64,000 bases of DNA from Rhodopseudomonas palustris (GTDB taxonomy: Bacteria; Pseudomonadota; Alphaproteobacteria; Rhizobiales; Xanthobacteraceae): assembly GCF_007005445.1 (NCBI RefSeq), contig NZ_CP041387.1, positions 2,877,001 through 2,941,000 of the forward strand. Reading direction: 5' to 3'. The position numbers were made by a program, and so were the translations under genes. Below, piece after piece: positions 17,854 through 25,998 of the stretch. Position 1 is the first letter of the stretch. Every line of letters begins with the position of its first letter. Under the pieces are notes generated by a model. That model was not told the origin of the DNA and searched no databases. It saw only the letters and a program-made list of their open reading frames with translations.

Positions 17854-19752
17854 ATGACCAAGCTTGCCACCCCGCCCTCCCCCGTCGACCACGCGCTCAT
17901 CCGCGCCGACTTCGCGCGCTTTGCCGCTGCGCGGTCGCTGCAGCGGCCGAGCGACCTGATCCTGATCCAGCCGGCGCTGGTGCCGGAGAAATTCTTCGAC
18001 GTCACCACCGCACGCAACGGCGGCTACTACAACTTCCCGCCGGCCGGGCTGCTGTATCTCGCCGCGGCGGCGCGCGCCGCCGATCCGGAGATCGGCATCC
18101 GCCTGATCGACATCAATCATCAGTTGCTCAAGGCCGCGCACAGTGACGGCTTCGATTACGGCCTGTGGCGTGATCTGGTGCGCGAGGCGATCGGAGCCTG
18201 CGCCCATCCGCATGTCGCCGTATCGTACATGTTCGGCACCACCAAGCCGTGCTTCGTCGAGGTGATCGAGCTGATCCGCAGCGAATTTCCGCAGGTGCCG
18301 ATCCTGTCGGGCGGGGTGCAGGCGACGTTCGACTATCAGGAAATCCTTCAAAGCGGGCTGTGCGACATCGTCTCGCGCCACGAGGGCGAGCGGCAGTTGA
18401 TGAACTATCTGGCGGCGCTGGCGGGCGACGCCGACGCCGTGCCGGAGGGCATGGCGTTCGCCGATGGCGGCCGGATCGTCGAACTCGGCAGGCCCTCCGG
18501 CGACAATCCGGTGAATTGGGACATCCTGCCGTTCTACGACGCGATCAACGTCGAGGAGTATCACCGCTATGGCGGGCTCGGCGCGTTCTCGCGCTATGTC
18601 GGCGCCGACAAGCCCTACGCCACCGTGCTCGCCACCCGTGGCTGCCGGGCGCGCTGCACCTTCTGCACAGTGCGCAACTTCAACGGCTTCGGGCTGCGGC
18701 AGCGCACGGTGCAGGACGTGATCGACGAGGTGAAGCACCTCGTGACGCATCACGGCATCCGCTACATCGACTGGCTCGATGACGATCTGCTGTGGGACCG
18801 GGAGCGGACGCTGGCGCTGTTCAAGGGCCTCGCCGAACAGGTGCCCCGATTGGAATGGACCGCCAGCAACGGCGTGATCGCAGTGGCGATCGACGACGAG
18901 ATCATGCAGGCAATGGTCGCGTCCGGGCTGCGCGCCTTCAAGATCGGGGTCGAGTCCGGCAACGACGCGATGCTGAAGACGATCAAGAAGCCGACCACCA
19001 AACCGAAATTGCGCGAGCGCGCCAGGCTGTTCGCGAAATACCCCGAGGTGTTCGTCTCGACCAATTTCATCATCGGCTTTCCCGACGAGACCTTCGGCCA
19101 GATGATGGACAGCTACGATCTCGCGGTCGAACTCGCCAGCGACTGGGCGAGCTTCTACATCTGCCAGCCGCTGAAGGGCACCGAGATGTTCTCGGCGTTC
19201 CAGTCGCTCGGCGACGCGCGCACCAAAGAAGAGCGCTACGACAAGACCATCAATCCCGGCCGCTCCGCCGAGCGCGGCGAATTCGGCTATCGCTTCGCCG
19301 CCGACCGCGAACGGCTGCGCACCGGCTGGGAGGTGTTCGACATCCCGCATCAGGCCGTGCCCGATCTCGAGCAGCAGAAGGAGATCTGGTTCAGCTTCAA
19401 CCTGGTCGCGAACTTCCTCGACAATCCGAACTTCCGTCCCGGCGGCAACGTCGCCAAGCTGGCGCGCTGGATCGAGGCGATCCACGATGGTTATCCCTAC
19501 GACGCCTCGATGGCGGCGGCGCTGGCGCACGCTTACTGGCTGCTCGGCGATCAGGTGCGCCACGCTCACCACCGCGCCGACTTCCTGCGGCTGACCGAGA
19601 CTTCGCCGTATTGGCAGACCCGCGTGGCGCAATTCCCCGAACTGCTGTCGCTGGCGCATGTCGACGACGCGCCGGCCTGGTTCGCCGGTTCGCCCCCGCT
19701 GGCTCTGACCAGGCCGCTGGCGTTCGCCCGGCCCGGACAGGTGCCGGCGTGA
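17854..19752 (+). CDS. Cobalamin-binding-type radical SAM enzyme of unknown substrate
   Basis: A 632-residue protein with an N-terminal B12-binding-like Rossmann domain (about 35-190; VPILSGGVQATF and DIVSRHEGE are characteristic) and a radical SAM barrel with Cys264, Cys268 and Cys271 in GCRARCTFC binding the [4Fe-4S] cluster. The classical DxHxxG cobalamin ligand motif is not visible, as in many class B methylases and in HpnJ/BchE-like enzymes. The stop codon overlaps the GTG of the next gene. Together with two reductases it looks like a dedicated biosynthetic or modification operon; the product cannot be read from sequence. Confidence 0.85.
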   Translation: MTKLATPPSPVDHALIRADFARFAAARSLQRPSDLILIQPALVPEKFFDVTTARNGGYYNFPPAGLLYLAAAARAADPEIGIRLIDINHQLLKAAHSDGFDYGLWRDLVREAIGACAHPHVAVSYMFGTTKPCFVEVIELIRSEFPQVPILSGGVQATFDYQEILQSGLCDIVSRHEGERQLMNYLAALAGDADAVPEGMAFADGGRIVELGRPSGDNPVNWDILPFYDAINVEEYHRYGGLGAFSRYVGADKPYATVLATRGCRARCTFCTVRNFNGFGLRQRTVQDVIDEVKHLVTHHGIRYIDWLDDDLLWDRERTLALFKGLAEQVPRLEWTASNGVIAVAIDDEIMQAMVASGLRAFKIGVESGNDAMLKTIKKPTTKPKLRERARLFAKYPEVFVSTNFIIGFPDETFGQMMDSYDLAVELASDWASFYICQPLKGTEMFSAFQSLGDARTKEERYDKTINPGRSAERGEFGYRFAADRERLRTGWEVFDIPHQAVPDLEQQKEIWFSFNLVANFLDNPNFRPGGNVAKLARWIEAIHDGYPYDASMAAALAHAYWLLGDQVRHAHHRADFLRLTETSPYWQTRVAQFPELLSLAHVDDAPAWFAGSPPLALTRPLAFARPGQVPA

Positions 19753-20468
19753 CGTTCGCCGGCAAGGCCGCGCTGGTCACCGGCGGCAGCAAGGGCATCG
19801 GCTTTGCGATCGCGCGGGCGCTGGCGCAGGCCGGCTGCGACGTGATGATCTGCGCCCGCGACGAGGCCGAGATCGCCCAGGCGCTGCCGGCGCTGCGCGA
19901 CGGCGTCGCCGGCCGGGTTCACGGCGTGGCGTGCGACGTTCGCGACGAGTCGGAGGTGCGCCGGCTGATCGACCACGCCGTCACGGCGTTCGACGGCCTC
20001 GACATTCTGGTCAACAACGCCGGCATCGGCCTGCTCGGCCCGGTCGAGAGCTTCGCCCCCTCGGATTGGCGCGCGACGATCGACACCAATCTCACCGGCG
20101 CGTTCTATTGCTGCCACTACGCGATCCCGGCGCTGAAGGCGCGCGGCGGCGGCGCCATCGTCAACATCGGCAGCCGCTCCAGCGTCAACGCCTATGGCGG
20201 CGGCGCGGCGTATTGCGCCTCGAAATTCGGCCTGCTCGGGCTATCGGAATCGCTGCTGCAGGAGCTGCATCCTTACGGCATCCGCGTCAGTTGCGTGATG
20301 CCCGGCCGAGTCGCCACCGACTTCGCCGACGAACCGCCGCAGGACTGGCACCTGTCCGCCGACGACGTCGCGCAGGCGGTGATCGACGTGCTGTCGTTCG
20401 CGCCGCGGGCGCTGGCGAGCCGGATCGAGCTGCGGCCGGCGCGGCCGCCATCGCCGGCGCCGCGATGA
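19749..20468 (+). CDS. Short-chain dehydrogenase/reductase 1 of the radical SAM operon
   Basis: A 239-residue classical SDR: cofactor loop TGGSKGIG (about 12-19), NNAG motif (VNNAGIG), catalytic Ser in NIGSRSSV and YCASK (Tyr/Lys). The GTG start at 19749 overlaps the radical SAM stop as GTGA, so translation is coupled. The proline-rich tail (IELRPARPPSPAPR) is common in this SDR group. It should reduce or oxidise a carbonyl/alcohol with NAD(P)H; the substrate is probably made by its operon partners. Confidence 0.88.
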   Translation: MTFAGKAALVTGGSKGIGFAIARALAQAGCDVMICARDEAEIAQALPALRDGVAGRVHGVACDVRDESEVRRLIDHAVTAFDGLDILVNNAGIGLLGPVESFAPSDWRATIDTNLTGAFYCCHYAIPALKARGGGAIVNIGSRSSVNAYGGGAAYCASKFGLLGLSESLLQELHPYGIRVSCVMPGRVATDFADEPPQDWHLSADDVAQAVIDVLSFAPRALASRIELRPARPPSPAPR

Positions 20469-21286
20469 GCGATAACGCCGCCCTGCCCCTGCACGGCCGC
20501 CGCGCGATGGTCACCGGCGCGGCGCAGGGCATCGGCCTGGCGATCGCGCGCACGCTGGCGATGCAGGGCGCTCAGGTCGTCTTGGTCAACCTCAGGCACG
20601 ATGCCGGCGAAGCCGCGGCGCGCGCGATCAACGACGCGGGCGGCGATGCGCACTTCATCGTCGGGGACATGAGCGACGAAGCGGCGATCGCCGCGACTGT
20701 GGCGGCGAGCGCCGCCGCGATCGGCGGGCTCGACATCCTGGTCAACAACGCCGCGCCGTCGCAGCGGGCGCGGCCGCCGTTCGGCGAGCAGAGCGCCGCG
20801 CTGTGGGACGCGACCGAAGCGGTGATGCTGCGCGGCTACATGCTCACCGCGCAGGCGGCGCTGCCGCATCTGGCGCAAGCGCGCGGCGCGATCGTGAACC
20901 TATCTTCGGTGCTGGCGCGCAGCGTCGCGCACGAGACCGCCGCCTATCACGTCGCCAAGGCCGGCGTCGAACAGCTCACCCGCTATCTCGGCTGGCACCT
21001 CGGCCGCAGCGGCGTGCGAGTCAATGCGGTGGCGCCCGGCGTGGTCGATCGCGACGACGGCCCGCGGCTGAGCGACGATCCAGTCAATCGCGCGGTGATC
21101 GAAGCCGCGGTGCCGCTCGGCCGCGCCGCCACCGCCGCCGAGATCGCCGAGGTGGTGGCGTTCCTGTGCTCGCCGGCTGCCGGCTACGTCACCGGCCAGA
21201 CGCTGGTGATCGACGGCGGGCTGTCGCTGGGCGAGCCGTTCGGCGTCGCCCGCAGCGCGGTGCGCGCGGCGATCGGAGCCGTTTAA
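20465..21286 (+). CDS. Short-chain dehydrogenase/reductase 2 of the radical SAM operon
   Basis: A 273-residue classical SDR starting at the ATG of an ATGA overlap with the previous gene. It has TGAAQGIG, VNNAAPSQ in place of NNAG, catalytic Ser in NLSSVLA and Tyr/Lys in YHVAK, plus the C-terminal GYVTGQTLVIDGG typical of FabG-like enzymes. Two unlike SDRs in one coupled operon suggest two successive redox steps. It ends eleven bases from the convergent ACR3 gene. Confidence 0.88.
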   Translation: MSDNAALPLHGRRAMVTGAAQGIGLAIARTLAMQGAQVVLVNLRHDAGEAAARAINDAGGDAHFIVGDMSDEAAIAATVAASAAAIGGLDILVNNAAPSQRARPPFGEQSAALWDATEAVMLRGYMLTAQAALPHLAQARGAIVNLSSVLARSVAHETAAYHVAKAGVEQLTRYLGWHLGRSGVRVNAVAPGVVDRDDGPRLSDDPVNRAVIEAAVPLGRAATAAEIAEVVAFLCSPAAGYVTGQTLVIDGGLSLGEPFGVARSAVRAAIGAV

Positions 21287-21297
21287 TCAGGGCCATC

Positions 21298-22350
21298 TCA
21301 GCTCGGTGTCCGCGCCACCGGCGCCTCGGCGTCGGCCTCGTACCAGCGCTTGGAGCGGTTGACGATCGCCACCACCGTCAGCATCACCGGCACCTCGATC
21401 AGCACGCCGACCACGGTGGCGAGCGCGGCTCCGGATTCGAAGCCAAACAGGCTGATCGCCGCGGCCACCGCGAGTTCGAAGAAGTTGCTGGCGCCGATCA
21501 GCGCCGACGGCCCGGCGACGCAATGCTGCTCGCCGCTGAGCCGGTTGAGCAGGTACGCCAGCCCGGCGTTGAAATACACCTGGATCAGGATCGGCACCGC
21601 GAGCAACGCGATCACCAGCGGCTGCCGGATGATCTGTTCGCCCTGGAAGCCGAACAGCAGCACCAGCGTCGCCAGCAGCGCCACCAGCGACAGCGGCTGG
21701 AACACGCCGAGCAGCCGCTGCAAGCTCGCCTCGCCGCCCGACGCCAGCGCCCAGCGGCGCAGGCCCTGCGCGATGATCACCGGCACCACGATGTACAGCA
21801 CCACCGACAGCACCAGCGTGTCCCACGGCACGGTGATAGCCGACAGGCCGAGCAGGAGGCCGACGATCGGCGCGAACGCGAACACCATGATGGTGTCGTT
21901 GAGCGCCACCTGGCTCAGGGTGAAATGCGGCTCGCCCTTGGTCAGGTTCGACCACACGAACACCATCGCGGTGCACGGCGCCGCCGCCAGGATGATCAGG
22001 CCGGCGATGTAGGAGTTGATCTGGTCCGCCGGCAGATACGCCCTGAACAGCCAGCCGACGAACAGCCACGCCAGCGCCGCCATCGAGAACGGCTTCACCG
22101 CCCAGTTGATGAACAGCGTCACGCCGATGCCGCGCCAGTGCTCGCGCACCTGGCCCAAGGCGGCGAAGTCGATCCGCACCAGCATCGGAATGATCATCAG
22201 CCAGATCAGCGCCGCTACCGGCAGATTGACCTTGGCGATCTCCGCCGCCCCGATCACCTGAAACGCCCCCGGCATCAGATGCCCGAGCGCGATGCCGACG
22301 ACGATACACAGCGCGACCCACAGGGTGAGATAGCGTTCGAAGGTGGACAT
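21298..22350 (-). CDS. acr3: ACR3-family arsenite efflux pump
   Basis: A 350-residue, ten-span membrane carrier that exports As(III). It shows the ACR3 signatures WLMIIPMLVRIDF, the conserved Cys in AAPCTAMVFVWS and LIGASNFFELAVAA. It is on the same strand as, and downstream of, both arsenate reductases, separated by 245 bases that hold a palindromic repeat, so it may belong to the same transcript or have its own promoter. Confidence 0.93.
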   Translation of the reverse strand: MSTFERYLTLWVALCIVVGIALGHLMPGAFQVIGAAEIAKVNLPVAALIWLMIIPMLVRIDFAALGQVREHWRGIGVTLFINWAVKPFSMAALAWLFVGWLFRAYLPADQINSYIAGLIILAAAPCTAMVFVWSNLTKGEPHFTLSQVALNDTIMVFAFAPIVGLLLGLSAITVPWDTLVLSVVLYIVVPVIIAQGLRRWALASGGEASLQRLLGVFQPLSLVALLATLVLLFGFQGEQIIRQPLVIALLAVPILIQVYFNAGLAYLLNRLSGEQHCVAGPSALIGASNFFELAVAAAISLFGFESGAALATVVGVLIEVPVMLTVVAIVNRSKRWYEADAEAPVARTPS

Positions 22351-22428
22351 GGATGATCTCTAACCCGTTCTCTGGACTCTTTTGTCGAATGATCTGTTGG
22401 CCGCTCCGCCCACCAAACTAACAAACCT

Positions 22429-22548
22429 CATCCCCGCGTAGGCAGGGATCCAGTATCCCAGAACGCCAGCTATCCAGCGCTTACGTCGCCGCGCGAACGC
22501 AACGGCGCTCTGGAATACTAGGTCGCCCGGTCGAGCCGGGCGATGACG
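22429..22548. repeat. Palindromic intergenic repeat (CATCCCCGCG...CGATGACG family)
   Basis: Runs from CATCCCCGCGTAGGCAGGGA through CCAGTATCCCAGA to CCCGGTCGAGCCGGGCGATGA. An inverted copy with the same block order lies at 37321-37424 between thiS and thiG. It sits between acr3 and arsC. Confidence 0.75.
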
Positions 22549-22595
22549 GCGGTGCGGGTGGTAACGCTTGGCTTCATCTCCACCCCAAAGCACAA

Positions 22596-23021
22596 CTACG
22601 CCGTCTCGACCCTGCGCCCGCTCGCGTCGGTCACCAGTTCGCCGTCTTCCTTGGTGAACTGGCCGCGCTGCGGCGGCAGCAGGTCGATGACCTGTTCGGA
22701 CGGCCGGCACAGCCGCACGCCCTTCGGCGTCACCACCAGCGGCCGGTTGATCAGGATCGGATGCGCGATCACCGCCGCCATCAGATCCTCGTAGCTCAGT
22801 GCCGGATCGTCCAGCTTCAGTTCGTGATACGGCGTGCCCTTCTCGCGCAGCAACTGCCGCAGCGTCAGCCCGGCGCGGACAATCAACTGTTCGAGCATCG
22901 CCCGGCTCGGCGGGCACTTCAGATACTCGATGACGTGCGGCTCGATCCCGGCGTTGCGGATCAGGCCGAGGGTGTTGCGCGAGGTGCCGCAGTCGGGGTT
23001 GTGATAGATGACGACGTCCAT
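22596..23021 (-). CDS. arsC: Arsenate reductase, glutaredoxin-coupled ArsC
   Basis: A 141-residue cytoplasmic enzyme reducing arsenate to arsenite with glutathione and glutaredoxin. The catalytic Cys lies in YHNPDCGTSRN, and the substrate-binding arginines are seen in INRPLVV and LCRPSEQV. The ATG at 23021-23019 overlaps the upstream arsC stop (ATGA) and has GGAGGT six bases before it, which decides against a GTG one codon earlier. Confidence 0.94.
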   Translation of the reverse strand: MDVVIYHNPDCGTSRNTLGLIRNAGIEPHVIEYLKCPPSRAMLEQLIVRAGLTLRQLLREKGTPYHELKLDDPALSYEDLMAAVIAHPILINRPLVVTPKGVRLCRPSEQVIDLLPPQRGQFTKEDGELVTDASGRRVETA

Positions 23022-23548
23022 CACGCCACCTCCGGACGGCCGTGACTGGCGCCAGCGGACTGGCCGATCTCGCGCAGCTTGGCGCCGAGCGCGACGCCGT
23101 CGAGCCGCTTGATCGGCAGCGCGGTGAAGGCGCCGATCCGGTTCTTCAGGAAGCGGAACGCCTGCACGAACGCGCGCTCTTTTTCGAGATCGATGCCTTC
23201 GACCGCGGCGGGATCATCGATCCCCCAATGCGCGGTCATCGGCTGGCCGGGCCACACCGGACAGGCCTCGCCGGCGGCGTTGTCGCAGACGGTGAACACG
23301 AAATCCATCACCGGGGCGTCGGCGGCGGCGAACTCCTGCCAGCTCTTGGAGCGCAGCCCCTCGGTCGGGTAGTTGCCGTCCGCCAGCACTTTCAGCGCGA
23401 ACGGATTGACCACGCCTTTCGGCTGGCTGCCGGCGGAGAAGGCGTTGAACCGGCCGCCGCCGTCCTTACGCAGAATGCTCTCGGCCATGATCGAGCGGGC
23501 GGTGTTGCCGGTGCAGAGAAACAGCACGTTGAAGATGCGATCAGACAT
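23021..23548 (-). CDS. arsC: Arsenate reductase, low-molecular-weight phosphatase type
   Basis: A 175-residue member of the LMW protein tyrosine phosphatase-like ArsC family with the P-loop Cys-x5-Arg in LCTGNTARS and the characteristic VCDNAAGEACPVWPG and HWGIDDPA. It starts inside the 3' end of arsR (eight-base overlap) and overlaps the glutaredoxin-type arsC, making a tight arsR-arsC-arsC block. Having two unrelated reductases lets the cell use either glutathione/glutaredoxin or thioredoxin-like electrons. Confidence 0.93.
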   Translation of the reverse strand: MSDRIFNVLFLCTGNTARSIMAESILRKDGGGRFNAFSAGSQPKGVVNPFALKVLADGNYPTEGLRSKSWQEFAAADAPVMDFVFTVCDNAAGEACPVWPGQPMTAHWGIDDPAAVEGIDLEKERAFVQAFRFLKNRIGAFTALPIKRLDGVALGAKLREIGQSAGASHGRPEVA

Positions 23549-23897
23549 CGACGGTCTCTTTCGAAGGACAACAGGGGGTCAGGTCGGCGATCAGCGGGGC
23601 ACAGATGTCGCTGCGGCCGTCGCAGCAATCCATCAGCATGAACAGCATCAGGGCTCGGAACCGCGCCAGATCGGCGCGGTACACGATCGAGCGGCTGTGC
23701 CGCTCCGAGGTCACCAGGCCGGCGCGGCTCAACACGCCGAGATGCACCGACATGGTGTTGGCCGGCACCCCCACCGCCTTGGCGAGATCGCCGGCGGCGA
23801 CGCCATCCGGCTCGCACCGGACCAGCAGCCGGAACACCGCGAGGCGGGTTTCCTGCGACAGGGCCGACAGAGCATCGAGGGCTGCATTTGCTTCCAT
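23541..23897 (-). CDS. arsR: ArsR-family repressor of the arsC-arsC unit
   Basis: A 118-residue winged-helix repressor (ALSQETRLAVFRLLV, then NTMSVHLGVLSRAGLV as recognition helix). It lacks the classical ELCVCDL site in helix 3; instead it has Cys pairs near the C-terminus (MDCCDGRSDIC and PCCPSKE), suggesting As(III) binding at an alternative location. It is first in the arsR-arsC-arsC block, and an A+T-rich inverted repeat overlaps its start codon. Confidence 0.9.
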   Translation of the reverse strand: MEANAALDALSALSQETRLAVFRLLVRCEPDGVAAGDLAKAVGVPANTMSVHLGVLSRAGLVTSERHSRSIVYRADLARFRALMLFMLMDCCDGRSDICAPLIADLTPCCPSKETVDV

Positions 23898-23914
23898 AAT
23901 TCATGAATAATGGA
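23895..23914. promoter_or_regulatory. Candidate ArsR operator at the arsR start
   Basis: CCATAATTCATGAATAATGG with a perfect ATTCATGAAT core (23899-23908) covering the region just upstream of the arsR ATG (23897-23895). ArsR proteins often bind ATTCA-type dyads. A related ATAATTC dyad lies at 25599-25622. Confidence 0.55.
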
Positions 23915-23951
23915 AATATCAGCACCAGTCAAGTCCTGTCTCCGCCGCCGC

Positions 23952-24188
23952 TCAGCTCGACAGCCACGCCGCGATGCTCTCGGCCTTCGGCAACCCGCCG
24001 GCATGCACTACCTTGCCGTCCACCACCACGCCCGGCGTCGAGGCGATGCCGAATTTGGCGATCTCGGCGTAGTCGGTGACCTTCTCCAGCCGGATCGGCA
24101 CGCCGAGGCGGTCCGCCTCGCCCTGCACCAGAGCGGCGGTTTCGATGCAGCGCTTGCAGCCCGAACCAAGCACCTTGACGTCCTTCAT
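23952..24188 (-). CDS. Small thioredoxin-fold redox-active disulfide protein
   Basis: A 78-residue protein of the redox-active disulfide protein 2 type (TM0996/MTH895 family), with Cys-x2-Cys in LGSGCKRCIET and the cis-Pro loop IASTPGVVVDG. These proteins are often encoded next to DUF318 permeases; here it lies eleven bases behind one and is very likely cotranscribed. It could deliver a thiol-bound metalloid or keep permease cysteines reduced; the exact role is not established. Confidence 0.88.
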   Translation of the reverse strand: MKDVKVLGSGCKRCIETAALVQGEADRLGVPIRLEKVTDYAEIAKFGIASTPGVVVDGKVVHAGGLPKAESIAAWLSS

Positions 24189-24199
24189 GACCTTCTCCT

Positions 24200-25251
24200 T
24201 CAGCCGAACAGGAAATTGAACAGATAGCCGACCGCCAGGATGCCGAGGCCGACCACGGCGACGAACACGGCGATCAGCCGGACGTTGAGCACCTTGCGCA
24301 GGATGATCAGCTCCGGCGCCGACAGCGCGGTAACGCTCATCATGAACGCCAGGGTGGTGCCGAGCGCTGCCCCCTTGCCGAGCAACGCCTCGACGACCGG
24401 GACGATCCCGGCGGCGTTGGAATACATCGGAATGCCGATCGCCACCGCGGCCGGCACCGACCACCACGCCTCGCGTCCCATGATCCCGGCGAGCAGCCCC
24501 TCCGGCACCCAGCCGTGAATGCCGGCGCCGATCGCGATGCCGGCGATGATCCACCGCCATACCCGACCGACGATGTCGCGCACCGCCTCGACCCCGGCGT
24601 CGATCCGGTCCGACACGCTGAGGCGCTCGGCTTCGAGCGGCGCCGCCTCGGTGCGCAGCGCCCGCACCCAGTCCTCCAGCCAGCCTTCGAGATGCAGCCG
24701 ACCGATCACCATGCCGGCGACGATCGCAACCGCGAGGCCGAACAGCAGATACAGCAGCGCCACTTTCCAGCCGAGCAGCGCCAGCAGCAGCCCGAGCGCG
24801 ACCTCGTTGACCAGCGGCGCGGAGATCAGGAACGAGAACGTCACCCCGAGCGGCACGCCGGCGCTGACGAAGCCGATGAACAGCGGCACCGCAGAACACG
24901 AGCAGAACGGCGTCAGCACGCCCAGCCCGGCAGCGGCGACATTGCCGACGCCTTCGCGCCGCCCGGCGAGCAGCGCGCGGGTGCGTTCAGGCGAGAAGAA
25001 GCTGCGCACCACGCCCATCGCGAACACGATCAGCGTCAGCAGCATCAGCACCTTGGGAGTGTCATAGATGAAGAACGCCAGCGCCCGCGCCGAACCGCCG
25101 GCCGGATCGAGCGGAAGCTGGCGTACGATCCATTCCGAGGCCGGCGACAGCACCGCGTACACCGCGCCCCATAGTACCACGAGCAGGACGGTGACGATCA
25201 GTTTGGTCGTCATCAAGCGAGACTTGCCGGACAGTGCGGTGGTGGTCATGC
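24200..25251 (-). CDS. DUF318/ArsP-like permease
   Basis: A 350-residue membrane protein of the COG0701 permease family with eight or more spans and the signature TPFCSCSAVPLFIGF, then SFLISAPLVNE, repeated as PMYSNAAGIVP in the second half. ArsP members of this superfamily export trivalent organoarsenicals, so a role in methylarsenite or arsenite efflux alongside ArsM is reasonable. The ATG at 25251 overlaps the upstream ArsR stop; an internal ATG at 25213 is a less likely start. Confidence 0.87.
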
Positions 25252-25545
25252 GGCCCTCGCGCGCCGTTTGCGCCTGAAGGCGAGCGCGGCCTCGACCAGC
25301 GCCACCGCTTCGGGCGACAGATTCGGAGAGCGCCGGTAGCGCACCCACTGCGCGTCGCGCCGATCGATGACCAGACCGGCGCTGCGTAGCACCGCCATAT
25401 GCCGAGACATCCGCGACTGCGTCGCGCCGAGCACGCGCATCAGTTCGCAGACGCAGTGCTCCTCGCCGTCCCACAGCAGCCGCACCGCTGCGAGCCGGGT
25501 CGGATCGGAGAGCGCGTTGAGATAGCAGAGAGCTTCGGTGTCCAT
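25246..25545 (-). CDS. arsR: ArsR-family repressor of the permease unit
   Basis: A 99-residue winged-helix repressor with the classical type 1 metalloid site EEHCVCELMRVL and recognition helix SRMSRHMAVLRSAGLV. Starting at ATG 25545, it ends six bases inside the permease gene. It is divergent from arsR-arsM over a 96-base gap with two dyads, so it probably autoregulates this unit. A TTG at 25554 is also in frame. Confidence 0.92.
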   Translation of the reverse strand: MDTEALCYLNALSDPTRLAAVRLLWDGEEHCVCELMRVLGATQSRMSRHMAVLRSAGLVIDRRDAQWVRYRRSPNLSPEAVALVEAALAFRRKRRARAA

Positions 25546-25557
25546 CGCAAACAAATG

Positions 25558-25575
25558 CGCTTATGCGCATAAGCG
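25558..25575. promoter_or_regulatory. Perfect 18-base palindrome, probable ArsR operator
   Basis: CGCTTATGCGCATAAGCG is exactly self-complementary and lies 13 bases upstream of the ArsR start at 25545. Its sequence differs from the ATTC-type dyads nearby, which suggests a separate regulator specificity. Confidence 0.7.
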
Positions 25576-25598
25576 GTCAAGCACAAACAGCTTGACCA

Positions 25599-25622
25599 AT
25601 AATTCGATGATTATAGAATTAT
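25599..25622. promoter_or_regulatory. Candidate operator for arsR-arsM
   Basis: Inverted repeat ATAATTC-N10-GAATTAT ending 19 bases before the arsR ATG (25642). It resembles the dyad at 23895-23914, so those two ArsR proteins may share targets. Confidence 0.55.
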
Positions 25623-25641
25623 CGAAAATGAGATCGATGCC

Positions 25642-25998
25642 ATGACCGACACCGTCGATATCGCCCGCTTCGCCGACATGCTCGCCGCGATGGGCACCGA
25701 GCCCAGGCTCCGCATCATGCGCACGCTGCTGTCGGCGCATCCGGACGGGCTGGTGGTCGGCGAGATCGGCGACGAACTCGGCATCGCTCCGTCGACGCTG
25801 TCGCATCATCTCGACAAGCTGAAGAACGAAGGCCTGGTGCAGTCCCGCCGAGAAGGCACCTTCCTGCGCTACACCGCCATCGCCGATGCGCTGCGCGAGC
25901 TGCTGGCCTTCCTCTATGCCGAATGCTGCACCCGCTCCCGCGCGGTGCGGGCCGAAGACGTCGTCTGCTGCCCAACGGAGAACCGCAATGCCCACTGA
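25642..25998 (+). CDS. arsR: ArsR-family repressor of arsM
   Basis: A 118-residue winged-helix regulator (MGTEPRLRIMRTLLSAHP, recognition helix STLSHHLDKLKNEGLV). Cysteines cluster at the C-terminal end (AECCTRS and VVCCPTE), a possible As(III) site distinct from ELCVCDL. Its last eleven bases overlap arsM, so the two are translated together. R. palustris arsM is known to sit behind an arsR of this kind. Confidence 0.93.
   Translation: MTDTVDIARFADMLAAMGTEPRLRIMRTLLSAHPDGLVVGEIGDELGIAPSTLSHHLDKLKNEGLVQSRREGTFLRYTAIADALRELLAFLYAECCTRSRAVRAEDVVCCPTENRNAH

Noticed and set aside
17761..19659. A 632-codon minus-strand open frame opposite the radical SAM gene
   Set aside because: No recognisable domains and antisense-type composition; the plus strand carries the CxxxCxxC motif and coupled SDR genes.
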